DNA of 64,000 nt from Laburnicola sp. R22_1. Lineage: Eukaryota > Ascomycota > Dothideomycetes > Pleosporales > Didymosphaeriaceae. The translations under genes were made by a program, and so were the position numbers. This document shows positions 24,250-36,321 of this stretch, piece by piece; position 1 is the first letter of the stretch, and each line of letters begins with the position of its first letter. The stretch spans positions 1,736,001-1,800,000 of the forward strand of contig JACONQ010000010.1 in assembly GCA_014281115.1 (NCBI GenBank), in the 5' to 3' direction. The notes beneath the pieces were generated by a model. The model was not told where the DNA came from, did not search any database, and worked only from the letters and a program-made list of their open reading frames with translations.

Positions 24250-25206
24250 TGCGACGGAATAGCGAGCGCGGGGCGAAGGGCCGTCTCAAGAGAGACCGGC
24301 CTTCTACCTTGGTGGGATATGGAGAGACTGGGAGGAGTCGCGCTTGGTGAGACGGGGGTTGGTGCTAAGCGCGGCGTCACCACGACAGCAGCGAAACGAA
24401 TGGCGAGACCAGGGAAGCGGGCGGCGGCTGCGGTGGCATTGGGATGCCGATGCTGCGCAGTGGTGATGTCGAGAGTGCAGGCCTTCTGCAGCGAAGCCGT
24501 CGCGAATCAATCTGCGGGGGCAATCAACCGGAGTATTGGGGGAACTACTGTGAATGGTGGTGGTAGCCCGGAGGTACTACGCCTAGCACGAGATAGCTGC
24601 AACGGTACAACCCACGCCCAGCCACGCTATCAAGTCCTGTCTGTGCGCCAGGCCCGACACTTGTAACACTTGCATCAGCCCCATCCACCCGTGCTCCCCC
24701 CAGCCGCGTGCGAGGTGCGACGGCGGCGGAAATTCACGCCGCTCCTCGTTTGCGGCTACACATCTCAGCGAGAACTAAATGAAGGGTGAATCTGTATCAG
24801 ATGCACTCGCGCCGGGGTGTGCACAGCCCCATTGGCTCGTCTACAAGCACCAGCCCTCCCGTTATCGTTCCCCACAAGCCCGAGACGGTTTTGGCCCTTG
24901 GGACCCCGAGCCGACCCAAACCGGGACTCGTTGCTTTTCGACCCGAGCGCAAGCCTACGTACCGACTAGGTATCATTCAAATGAGGCCCGTGATTTCACT
25001 CAACACATCAAGGATAGCCTGCCAGCTTGAAGTTTGAAAGGGTTGATTCCTTTTGGACATCCATTGTCATGCGCACTGTGCACCGTGTCCCGGTTCCATA
25101 AACATCTCCATGACTGACCAACGCCTTTTCTGGAAATCCAGGCATGCAACCCACCCGTCTTTCGTTCAGCTAAGTCTCATATCGCATCCACCACCTGGCT
25201 CCACGT
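24250..25206. other. Intergenic between palI and RPS4
   Basis: Holds the palI promoter and leader and the 3' region of the S4 gene. No supported gene; scattered open frames lack domains. Confidence 0.55.
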
Positions 25207-26327
25207 TTAGTGGCCAGCAAGAGCATAAGCCCGGCGGCGATCACGCTCCTCGGCAATGGAGAGCTTGACACCCTTGCCCTTCGGCAGACTGATCCATGGC
25301 TTCTCACGGCCGATGACGAAGACGTTACCCTCACGGGTAGTGAATTCGTTGTCCACGGCGTCCTTGACGTGCACAATGTTGAAGCCTCCGTCGTGGCGCT
25401 CACGGTGAGTGATGACACCAATACGGCCCTGTATGCAAGTTAGCCGTGTTGCCGATCCATTGGTGAAATTCGAGCTTACCATGTTGTGACCACCAACGAT
25501 CATGACAATGACACCCGTGTCGAACTTGATGAAGTCGGTAATCTTGCCCGTAGCAAGGTCGATCTTCACGGTGTCGTTCACCTTGATGGCCGGGTCGGGG
25601 TAGCGGATCCTATTACGTTCAGTAAGAGACCCATAACATCGCCAGAGCCTGGTCTGATGCGTGGTATGAGAGATTGCTCTCTCAACACCTTGCCCAAACT
25701 GTGCCCAACGGCTGATAGAAGCGGCAAACTCACGTTCGCGCATCATGCGTAACACAGTAGGGAATTCCACCACGGCCGAGCTGGACACGCTTGATCTTGC
25801 CCAGCTTGTATGCGGCCTCCTCGCCAGTTATCCTGTGCACGGTGTAGCGACCCTTGGTGTCGAAGACGAGACGGAAGTTCTCGCCAGTCTTGTCGATTGT
25901 GATCACGTCCATGAGTCCAGCGGGGAACGTCGAGTCGGTGCGGACCTTGCCATCGACCTTGACGAGGCGCTGCATGAGGATGGACTTGACTTCGCGGCCG
26001 TTGAGGGCATACTTTAGGCGGTTGCGCAGAAAGATGATGAGGGGCAACGAGTCGCGGAGCTTGTGAGGACCGGGGGAAGCCTTCGGGGCATAGGCGCCTG
26101 GAGCATGTCAATAACGCCTTATACCTGGCAATCGCATGCTGGCAACTGTTCATACCGGAGAGCTTGTCGAGAAGCCAATGCGACGGCGCGCTGAGGCGCT
26201 TCTGGTGCTTCTTTCTGTGGGAAGAGGTCAACAGAATTCTCTACAGACGAGCTCGAGTGTGTCGCGGAATGTCCATCTAAAATGTGCGAGATATTTCTAC
26301 GAGATATACTTACTGTCCACGACCCAT
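25207..26327 (-). CDS. RPS4: 40S ribosomal protein S4 (eS4)
   Basis: Five exons, 26327-26314, 26214-26156, 26097-25734, 25609-25480 and 25428-25207, give 262 aa, the usual length. eS4 is a component of the small ribosomal subunit. The N-terminus MGRG is followed by [20 protein letters not shown], then the S4 RNA-binding segment ([22 protein letters not shown]), the central KOW-like region with [15 protein letters not shown], and the typical C-terminus. The first exon has 14 nt with an early intron, the usual layout for fungal ribosomal protein genes. Residue 5 is Gln, where many orthologues have Pro. Confidence 0.98.
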
Positions 26328-26689
26328 GATTGCTGTATTGTCAAAAGTTAGTGGGGGATGGAGAAGAGGTCCTGGGTGTCGAAGTGCAGCTGCAAAATGT
26401 CTGTGGTGGATATTCGCTAAACGAACGCTCTGGGCTTGGCACACTATCCCCAATTCGGAGGCGCTCGCGCGATGTGTGAGCTCAAGCCTCACAGTAGATA
26501 GTTATAGAATTTTGCAAGGCAAATTTGATAAAATTTTATTGTGTTACTCGTGCTTAAAAGGTGCTTAAAGATGCTGCACTTCACATCCCCAAATCAAACC
26601 CAGCCACCGTACCTAACACGACTTGCTGGCTCCAGGTTTCAAGCCGTTGAAGTCATGGCTATCAATTTTCCAATATGCCCAGTATATAA
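26328..26689. promoter_or_regulatory. RPS4 promoter region and HOM2 3' flank
   Basis: A 362-bp gap. It must contain the S4 promoter. An AT-rich stretch at 26510-26560 follows G+C-richer sequence. No specific site assigned. Confidence 0.4.
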
Positions 26690-27960
26690 TCATGCAAACC
26701 CCTTCAGCACTGCTGCTTCGGCATTCAGTATCGAAGAGCCCGCCGCACCGATGACAGCTGTAAGTGGTTAGCTATGTCTCATCCCAATGTTCCCCACCCT
26801 GGGACATGCACTTACTATTATGACTGAGAGCAACAAACTTGATGTCGAAGATGCCAGCCTCATCCTCTCTGATACGACCCACACTAACCGCGTATCCTCT
26901 GTCTGTCTCGCGATCGAGCCTAGGCTGCGGGCGATCCGGCTCATCCAACACCACAATCGCTCTCCTGGGCGCAGACGGGCAGCCCAGCTTCTGAACATCA
27001 GACACATACTCCCTCATCGCATCCTTGACCTCCTCAGCGCTCGGCGGAGGTCTACGCTGGAAACGTAGCGAGACGCAAGCAGTGTGTCCATCGAGAACGG
27101 GGACACGATTGCATGCTGCAGAGACCCTGAGGGGTTGGTCAACGAAGCCAGAGACCTCGCCATTGACGCTCCCTAATATCTTTTGTGCCTCTGTCTCGAG
27201 CTTGTCTTCTTCGCCCGAAATGAAGGGCACCACATTGTCGATGATGTCCATGCTACTGACGCCGGGATAGCCAGCGCCTGAGACGGCTTGCATCGTGACC
27301 ACCGAGACTTGGTCTACAGGGCCGAACTTGGCTTGCAGCGCCGCAAAGGGTATTACGATGCCAATTACGGCGCAGTTCGAATTGCAGACCAAAAATCCCT
27401 TCTCCAAGCCATGGTGTTTCCTCTGGTGGGGAATGACGTCGAGGTGTGGGAGGTTAACGGTAGGGACGACGAGCGGGACGAGGGGATCGCGGCGGTAGTT
27501 CTTTGCGTTGGAGAAGACGGCGAGGTTGGACTTTAGGAAGTCCATTTCTGCCATAATGTCAGTTGCCGCTGCTCAAAGGCATGCTACATGCCACCTACCA
27601 ACTTGTCCGGCGACATCGCTGTCTAGTCCTGAGAAAACCAGGTCGCAGTCCGCGAATTCTTCTGGCACGCATTTCTTCACGACTAGATCTCCAATGCGTG
27701 CAGTGAAAGGCAGGGCTTGTTTCCACTTGACTGCGTCCCTGTACTTCTTGCCAGCCGACCGTTCGGAGGCGCCCACGGCGTGCAGCACAAAGTGCGGGTG
27801 GAGTGCAAGGAGCAAGATGAAGCGCTGGCCAACCGAGCCCGTCGCGCCCAGGACCCCTACAGGTTGCAGTTAGCATGGCCCAATTGCGCTGCCAAACCCA
27901 CGTACCGCACTTCTTCTTGGGGAAGTCCCTGCTCTCCGACGTAAAGTGTTCTGCGTCCAT
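26690..27960 (-). CDS. HOM2: Aspartate-semialdehyde dehydrogenase
   Basis: Four exons, 27960-27906, 27856-27599, 27547-26816 and 26757-26690, give 370 aa. It reduces aspartyl-4-phosphate to aspartate semialdehyde on the way to threonine, methionine and isoleucine. Visible are the NADP-binding [10 protein letters not shown] near residue 22, the catalytic cysteine in [12 protein letters not shown], the segment [22 protein letters not shown], and the conserved second-domain motif [14 protein letters not shown]. The last exon encodes the family's C-terminus ([14 protein letters not shown]). All junctions are canonical GT-AG. Confidence 0.97.
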
Positions 27961-28286
27961 TGTGATTGTTTGAGCTATGTTGTTCCCGTGCACGATTTTT
28001 TCGGGTGCTGTGACGCAGGCGGGGTGTTAGTGGGGGTGAAGTCAGCGACAAATACAAGCGGCCACCGATCTCGGGGGCAGCTCCACGAAAATGATAGAAC
28101 AACGGCACACGACATCGACAAGAGATATAACAACACTACCGCACGTTCAAGGGAAGACATGATTGCTTTTGAGGGGATAACCCCGTCTAAGATGCAGTCC
28201 CGAATAGCAAAAGCCCGCCCAATGCAACCGCGGGCGGCTTCCAACGAGCATCACCCAGCCAGATCGATAACTCCAGATGCAGAATG
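27961..28286. other. HOM2 promoter and DLD1 3' flank
   Basis: A 326-bp gap. No gene or certain site seen. Confidence 0.4.
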
Positions 28287-30413
28287 CTAAGAGGGTAGAT
28301 CCATAATCTTGCCCGGGTTCATGAGCCAGTGGGGGTCCAGAGCGCCTTTGATGCTCTTCATGACATTGATGGTGTCGACACCGAGCTCCCTCATGAGCGA
28401 GTCCTTCTTGCCCAGGCCAATGCCGTGTTCTCCAGTGCAAGTGCCTTCCATTTCCAACGCGCGGTCAACCATGTCTTTTACACATTTCTCCACAGCGGCG
28501 CGTTCTTTTGGATCCTTGCTGTTATACATGATGCTCTCGTGAAAGTTGCCATCGCCGATGTGGCCCAGCACACTAGCGAAAAGACCGAGTGCATCCAACT
28601 CTTGTTTCGAAACCTCTGATGCGACATTAGCAGCTGTCTAATAGTGTAAAAGTTGAAATTTACCGATGATGTCGGGCAGTCGCGAGAGAGGCACGGCGAC
28701 ATCGGTCGACCACACCTCGTCGCCTTCTCTGCGCAGTGCCATCATACTCCATAGCGACTCTTTCCTCGCAGACCACAAGGTCTTCTGCTCCTGGGGATCC
28801 ACTGCAAATTCGAAGTCACCACTTTTGTGGGCCCTAGCGATGGTTTTGACGAGCTTGACGTTCTCCTGTACCTATCATGCAGTTAGTTCCATTCTAGGAA
28901 ATGGTACCCTCCCACAGAATACTTACCCCTGCTTTAGTTCCCGAAAATCTAGTCCCGGCTATTAGCACGCATGGTTCGTATTGGGTTGGATTGGCTCGGA
29001 TCTCTTACTTAAAGAACATGGTTGGCATTTCCTTCCACTTCTTGGCTGTAGAGCCAGCCTTATTGATCACCATCATCTGGACATCGTCCATGATCTCCAT
29101 TGCTGCCACGGGTATCCCTGCCCGCATAACCTTGGACGCTGCAGCTGCGGCATCGCGAATCGTAGGAAATGTCACTACAGCCACACTGGTCTCTTGCGGA
29201 ACCACCGCCAGCTTGAGCGTAATCTCGGTCACTATGCCAAGCGTGCCTTCAGAGCCTATGAACAGATTCGTCAGGTTATATCCACCAGCGGATTTCCTGC
29301 TACCAGTTAGTACACAGAGCAGCCCTCCTGTATTCCGCACATACCGCGGTCGTTTTCTAGTCTTGATGATGCTCCCATCGGCGAGAACGACAGTGAGATT
29401 AATCACCCAATCCTTCATCGTCCCGTACCTGACAGCATTGGTACCACTACGCTATAGTCAGCGCGTTGTACAGCCTTTTGGCACGATGCACTTGCCTGCA
29501 GCTGGTCCCAACCATGCCACCTATCCTGGCCTACTTGACAGTCAACATAATCCGGCTAATTGTACTAGTTGATTTTTAGACCCACGCACCGAAGGGCCGG
29601 GATCGACGGGGAAGAAAAGCCCAGAATCCTTAATTTCCTCGTTGAGATTCATCCACGGGACCGATGGCTGCACGACTACATCCATACTAGCGCTTTGCGT
29701 CAGTACCAAAAATAGCACAGATGTAGTCGTAATGACATAGCTTACTCGTCGGCGTGCAAAGCGAGGATCTTGTCCATGTTCGAGAAGTCGATGCTCATGC
29801 CCCCGTACGGCGCAGAGAAGTTTGCCTCCAAACTAGACCCTCCCGAATACGGGACTTGTAGTGTTAGCATCCCAAGCACTAATAACATGGTGCAACCACG
29901 TACTCATTGGTATCTTATATTTGAGGCATACTTTGGCAATCTGCGAGACCTCCTCGGTAGACTGCGGATATGCCACGGCCACGGGGAGCTGTTCGATATT
30001 GATAGAGGACCATTCTGAATAGCCGTGCCGGTGGAGATCGTCGTCATCAGTGCTGATAGCATCGTCTCCCAGGGCAAACCTCAGCTCTTGAATCGCCTGG
30101 GATTAGTCAGTGGTGAGCGCCGGATAGACGTATTGCTCCATGCCTTCTCCATCTCAGTCTTCGATGCATAGCGCGGTGTCTTTGAGCTTTTCCAGGGCAG
30201 CTGAAAGCGCGAAATGTCCTGGTTGACGCCGGCATAGTACGTCAAAGCGCCGGTGAAAGACGTGAAGAGCAACACTCGGCTCGAGCTCCAGAAGGGCTTC
30301 GGAAGGTCCTTCGGTTTGAAGGTGCGCTCGGCTCTACTGGTGTGTCGGGAAGCACCCCGCTTCAGAATCGGCGAGGCGAGCAGCCTGAGCCGCAATGCCG
30401 GACGGCCGAACAT
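28287..30413 (-). CDS. DLD1: D-lactate dehydrogenase (cytochrome), mitochondrial
   Basis: Ten exons (30413-30144, 30096-29904, 29854-29746, 29686-29590, 29530-29496, 29446-29345, 29296-29009, 28948-28927, 28871-28664, 28615-28287) give 550 aa. The FAD enzyme oxidises D-lactate to pyruvate and passes electrons to cytochrome c at the inner mitochondrial membrane. The N-terminus is a basic, Arg-rich presequence followed by one membrane segment near residues 47-65. The FAD_binding_4 domain shows IPYSGGSSLEANFSAP, IGGMVGTSCSGTNAVRYG and NLFIGSEGTLGIVTE; the C-terminal oxidase domain shows HIGDGNFHESI and CTGEHGIGLGK near the end. Two introns, at 30143-30097 and 29495-29447, begin with GC rather than GT. 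The second has the full GC-donor consensus AG|GCAAGT. Confidence 0.95.
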
Positions 30414-31847
30414 GTCGAGTAGCGAAGGTCAAGACGGCTCGGACTTGGTACTGGGACTTGTCGTGTTTGTTGGGTTGAAAGGGTGGCTACCACTACCACA
30501 GGCCATTAGACGGTCGACGAACGGTTTGAACAACAAGTGAGCGAAGAAGGCATGGCTTCAGGCAAGGCGCCCGCTACACGATGGGTACGGTAGGTAGTAT
30601 AAGTACTAGCTGTAGCATGGACGGAGCGGGGAGCGCTATTTGTGCGCCTTGCTCTCCCAGGCCTGGCTTGATTGCTACGGGAGGCCAACGCACAGGGGAT
30701 ACTGTATGTAGGTAGGGCTCGCACTGCTCAGTGCTCATCAGACTGTAGAGGGCGCGGCCAGTAGCAGAGCAGCTGGCTGACCAGAGAGCAATTCGGTATC
30801 AAATTTTTCTCCGGTCCAGGCCACGAGTGGAGCGAAGGAAGGCTGCATGATCAGCTGCAGGGGCTTGCTTGCAAGAAGCAAAGGCGATTGTGGGGAAGCA
30901 TGGCCGATGGCAAGCCGACGAGCCTTGCCGGGCCATTTGAGGCCGTGGCGTGCGGTAGCGAGACGTGACAATATATGTCATACAGCCTACAGGGCGCTGT
31001 CGCGTGATGCCGTGCGGGTCCAGGGAGAGAGAGGAGCCGTGTACACAGTACGTGTTGGGTACTGTATGCATACATACTACATGGAGGACACCGAGGCAGT
31101 GGGCGCCGCTCGACTCCTGTGATGCGAGCATATTTGTTTTGCTGTCAGGCTGGCAGCGGAGGCGCAGGCCAGGTACGAGTGCGCGTGTCTGGACCTGAGA
31201 CGCCGTTGTGAGGCTCTTCCAGGCAAGCCGAGGCGAGCGCCCATGTCCGCGCGCAGCGCGCTGACGACCAGCCAAGCGGTGAGCAGAGGACAGCGCGGCA
31301 TTGGGCGCCGTGGTGACTTCTCAGCTCTCTGGCGACTTGTGAGTCGTGAGTCGTGAGTCGTGAGTGAGTCGTGGCCAGCGCGATGGAGCGGACGCGTGGG
31401 GGTGCCCGGTGAATTGCCATAATGAGGACGCAATGTACCGGCAACGCTGCTCAAGCGCTGAAGACATTCGCTGAATGAATGAATTGGCCACGGGCAGTGG
31501 ACGCGGCGTTGCAGTCCAACCATACACACAGCGGCGTCGGCGCGCCTTTCTGCCTTCTGCCGCAATCAGTCTAGCCGCCCATCTGCTCTCGCAGCCTGCG
31601 ACCACACGCAGTCGATGCTGTAGCGCACACATATTGCACCTGCAGCCGTCCGAGGGCTGCGAAGCCGGTGCATCCTGTGTGTGTCCTGGCGCTACGTGGA
31701 CCTCGAATGTACCGCACGCTCCTCTGCTCACTGCGCCCATTACCCGTCGTCACCCCGGTTACAGCCCAAAACAAACAACCTATGCCGCATGTCCACGCTC
31801 TCCACAGTCTCCACCACCCATCCCGAGCCTGCCATCGTCCATCGGCC
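30414..31847. other. Intergenic, divergent promoters of DLD1 and the coiled-coil gene
   Basis: 1434 bp with no supported gene. Open frames on both strands show no domain. Contains the GTGAGTC tandem repeat at 31339-31370. Confidence 0.55.
31339..31370. repeat. Tandem GTGAGTC heptamer
   Basis: Three perfect GTGAGTC units plus a fourth copy extended by one GTGA, about 500 bp upstream of the coiled-coil gene. Each unit contains TGAGTC, half of a bZIP (Gcn4/AP-1-like) site. Confidence 0.75.
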
Positions 31848-34800
31848 ATGGCATCCTCCGCCGACACAGAGCTCTCGCGCGAGCTCTCCATCATCATTAA
31901 TTGCGCGTATCCCGCGTCGTTGGCCGTAAGTGTTCCCTGGAGCGCATGCATGGGTACTGCACAAAACAGAACCCATGACCATCCGCAGCGCGTCCTTCAA
32001 TATCGCTGACTAGGCACCTCTGCAGAACGTAGCCCACATCTGCTCCAGGACGGACCCGCTTACCGTCCGCGCAGCAATCCATCAGCAGCCTCCTTGTGCC
32101 GTCGCTAAACTCGCTTCCATCCTCTCCGATGCGCTTCCCAACTGGCCATGCTCCTTGGCCATCGTGTTGTCTCTCTGTACGTGTCCCGTGCGCCCGATTC
32201 GGTCGTTAGCCAACTAATCACAACTTGACAGCTCATTCATCTGAATTCAGGAACGAACTCCTTTTGAAGAACCCTGGTCTGCTCGACGCATTGCTTACCA
32301 AGGCGAATGCATCACAACGGGATTTTGACCAAGTAAGCCTGCAATGCTAGTGGAAAGGACAGAGGCTCACGATCCTTTTACCCTTCTATCCATTGCTTTC
32401 GGATCACTAACGACTTTCAAGTACCTTGAATTGTGCGTCGTGCTCCTTTCGCACCAACTGCCCGAGGGCGTGCCGCTTCCCGCGAGCGCACAATGCTTCT
32501 TTCAAAATGTGTTCAAAAGAGCATTACAGGATCCTAATGTACGAACTCTGAAACCGATTTATTACATGCTTAATGGAGCTTGTCGTGGGCTCCTTGCGCT
32601 ACTTCCGTTGGAATCTAGGCAGCTTTTTGATACACAGCTTTGCCAAATCCTCTCGGCCAGAGACGCCCCTAAGAATACTATGCTCTTGCTATGGTGCTTT
32701 GGTATCGTCATACTCGCAGAACAGTAAGCAAGCCTAGGCAGGGGTTCTCCCGAGATATTCGCTAAATGTTGCTTCTAGTCCAGAAATCGTAGACAAAAGC
32801 GAAGATACAGGGAGTGGTACATGGGATCATGCGACAGGGGCACTTTCTACGATCAAATGGACCACGGCATCCGGTCGAAAAATGTTTGGAACTACGAGCA
32901 GTCGTGACAAGATGGTCACGCTGGCTTGCTTGAGCGTGATATGGGCTACCAAAGGAGGCGTAAACGTTCCAGATGATGAAGCTCTGGACGGTATCAGAAT
33001 AGCAACCCGCACCCTGCAATTCCTTGACCAGCCAAAATTAGAGCAGTGGCAAAACGCAGATACAAACAGGTTAACAAGCTTACCCAAACTACTGGAAAAG
33101 ATACAGAGAGCTAGAATCAACTCAGCGGTTCAATTCGAGGCTCTCTATTTCTACGCCACAATAGTAGGGCCCGAAAAGCTGTCCTCTGATCTGGTAGCGC
33201 TTTATGAGGCAGCACTGGTGGACGTAGATGGCTTGGCAGACGCAGAATCTTTGAAGACCCTCCTAGCGAATTCGCTTCCCTTGTTTGCGGTAAGTGCCCA
33301 GTCATGAATCTCTAGGATATATTAATGAGGAGCAGCATCAGATGCGGGGACTTCCCGTACAAACCTTGATCGCTCGAATACTCGATTCGACCATCTCCCC
33401 AACCTCGACAGACCAAATGCAGAAATTTACAGTATTAGCAGACGCACTGGCCGTAATAGCCTCACATGACGAGCAATTTCGGACTCACTTTCTTAATGCG
33501 TTGTCGAGGCATGAAATCCAGGAATGCCTTCGGTCATTTCTTGAGACTCCTGTCAAGGAACCTAGGCACGAACAGGTAGTATTCTGCCAGAGCCACAAGA
33601 CCATCGTGCATCGGAGGTTGATATTGGGAACCACGTCAATGTTATTGACTGCCATTCTTGCTGCCGATTCGAGCCAAACAAGACCTCCATTTTCGCTCGG
33701 GGTTGCTTTGGTCAAAAAGCAACAACAGATGCTAGCTCCTTCTAGTCAATGCCCTCATGTGCGATCTACGACTCTTCTTCCGCAAGTGTCTCTCTTCCAG
33801 CAACAGTGTACGCCTATGTCCGACCTACCTCTCCAGGATTGGAGAGGTCGCTTGAGGGCTGAGCTAGAAAGGCAAACCTCCTATCAACGAGACTCGGTTA
33901 TTCGTTCCGTCGCACAGATCTGGTAAGCAAATGCAAGGTACGACTACTGTTAAGACATTCGCTAATCACTTCTCTTCACTTAGCCACGATCTAGAAAACC
34001 GATGCGAGACAGTCGAGGGCCCACTTCGTCGTGAACGCGACAAAACAAATGCACTGGAAGCAGAGCTGGCTCGACTCCGTACATGTATAGAAACCTTGGA
34101 ACAAAAACGTGTTGATGATAATCTCTTCCTTTGCACTCTCGAGTCCGAGAAGGCTCGCTTGGAGAAAGATAACGACGAGATTTCAGCTCGACTTGAGTAC
34201 TTGCGAGTGGACATGGAAAAGGCCAACTCACAGGCAGAAAATGCGCTTCATGAAGCCGAGGAAGCCCACAGCTACAAGGAGATGCAACTACGGTCAACAA
34301 TTCTCGAACGGGAGGAGATTATTCAAACTCACCAGAAAGACCTCGAAACCCTGCGTGATCGAGCCGCTTCCCTCAGCAACGAGCTCGACAGCGCAAAAGC
34401 GGAGAAAGACAATTTAAGTGATCGGTATAACACTCTCCAGGACCGTTTCGTACAGACAGAGAACGAGGTTGAGGAACAGAGACGGACAATTTCGAGACTC
34501 GAAGATCTTTGTGGTAGCCACCAACATCAGCAACGTGACGTGGAACACAGGTTGGAAGAAGAAAGACAGGCGGCTTCCCGGCAAATGGAAGAATTAGCTC
34601 GGCTCAAAGAAAGAGCTGCTGATCTGGATGGCCAACTGCAACTTGCACGAGCCGAAGTAGTGACAGCAAACGAACGGTTGAACGGTAAGCAGGCACATAT
34701 AGAATACGCATTGAGACTTGTACTGACCTCCTGCCTTCAACTCGGCTAGATCTTCAAATCCGTCACCACGAACTAGCGCAGTCCTCGACCGAGGCGTTGC

Positions 34801-35624
34801 AGAAAGTAGAAGCCCAATACGAAAGTGATCTTGAGGTTGCAGCTTCTAAAGCTGAGGCGGAGTATAACCAAGTAAATGCAGAGTTACAAGATGCACATGA
34901 CAGTTATTCACGGTTAGAAGAGGCCAATGAGAGCGTGCGACAGGAGCTGGAGCGAGTTCGAATGTCCATTCCATCGTTCAAGGCCAAGATTCAAGAACTT
35001 TCCGAAGAGTGCGTCGCGAAGGCTCAAGAGATAGATGGTTTGAGGTCCTGGAAAAATCGTGTAATGACGTCGATGGGTATGCCACCGGAACCGGCTCCTG
35101 TTCCTCGCACTCCGCATCAAAACCGTCGGAAAGAACAGAGGAATATAGTACCACGGACACAGAATGCAATGACGACACAGTGGGCTATGGAGCATGTAGC
35201 AGATGCTTCGTTCTTGTCTTCAAATTCCCACTGTCAGGAACCAAGCGGCTCTACGCCCAAAAGAGCAAAGCCACGGCCTTCTTTCAAGGTGCCTTCCATG
35301 CACATACCATACAAGAACAAGCCTACTGCGGCCCCTACCCCGATGTCGAAGAAATCTTCTCCGGTGAAGCGGTCGGCTTTGGGGCAAGTCTCCCCCAACC
35401 GAAGGCACACAACCGTTGGAATTCCTATACCAGAGCAAGATGAGGATGAAGCAACTAAGAGACAGAGCTTGCCGCTGAGGAAGAGCCGAGGTAGCCTGCA
35501 TGAAGCTGAACAAGTGGACTTCGATATGGACGATTCCCTGGCAAGCACACCATTCACACCCGGTAACTTTACGTTTGGGACTGGAAGAGGGCCCGAAGAA
35601 GATGTCTCGACTACGGAGCTTTAA
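31848..35624 (+). CDS. Large coiled-coil protein of unknown function, 1105 aa
   Basis: Eight exons (31848-31925, 32014-32176, 32232-32332, 32422-32723, 32779-33289, 33336-33922, 33984-34684, 34750-35624) close in frame. The N-terminal ~550 residues are helical and Leu-rich, resembling an armadillo/HEAT-like solenoid. Residues ~560-900 form a long Glu/Lys/Arg-rich coiled coil with clear heptads. The C-terminal ~200 residues are basic and Ser/Pro/Thr-rich, with SPVKRSALG- and TPFTPGNF-like stretches that could be kinase sites. I do not recognise the family. The architecture suggests a structural or spindle/septum-type scaffold, but that is only a guess. Exon 6 has no intron by my reading, although a local frame switch around 33570-33780 cannot be excluded. 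Confidence 0.8.
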
Positions 35625-36321
35625 CCGCAGAATAGGACTTCTAGTGACTAGCAGGACTAGACTGACTGCCTACTGTAACAAACCAGACAACGACCCCAGA
35701 GCGAGAGTGTAATCACGATTCAGTTGGCGCGCTGCGCTGGATGTTGCATAAAGCATGGACGAGATGATGCCCGCTTGAATGAAGCCTATGTAATTTATCT
35801 AGTTATTCTTCTATCATTTTCATGTTACTGGTCAGTCGCAGTTCTCATAGCAAATGTGTTTCTCTCACCCCAACATCGTCATTTCTCAATCTCATTTTAA
35901 GTGGCGAGCAGTCGGACCAGCACTCGTTGTACCTCACTTTCTTATTTGCTTCTGCGTGTGTCACAATGTCTCACTTTGGCGAGTGGCTGTAAGCGAGCAA
36001 ACAAACAGAGTGAGTGAAGGCTCGTCAACCTCATCCATGCAACCTCTCCTCTATCTCTAGCCATTCCTGATTACGCTTTCCTCACAATTTCGTTAATCTC
36101 GATTGCCTCGGAGTGGTGCGAGCTGGGTTTCCAGCTTCACCGCCGCTCTTTCCCTGATCACGAGGCAATTTCACCTTGCAAACGGCAACAGCAAACGAAA
36201 TCCCCAACAAACGGAAACGCAAATTTTGCAGCGCTTGAGCGTCCTCACCTCGATCCTTACAAAGCACCAACTTCTTCAACACAAACACACGCGCGCGCAC
36301 ACACTGCAGCCGGACCAAGCC
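35625..36321. promoter_or_regulatory. Intergenic, promoter side of the RdRP gene
   Basis: 697 bp between the coiled-coil gene and the RdRP start. The frame upstream of the RdRP ATG is open from 36103, but it is Ser/Gln/His-rich and reads like a leader. A CA/CG repeat (ACACACGCGCGCGCACACAC) lies at about 36285-36304. Confidence 0.5.

Noticed and set aside
31077..31951. Several long frames on both strands (126-162 codons)
   Set aside because: They overlap each other, are low in complexity and show no domain; likely a result of high GC and few stops.
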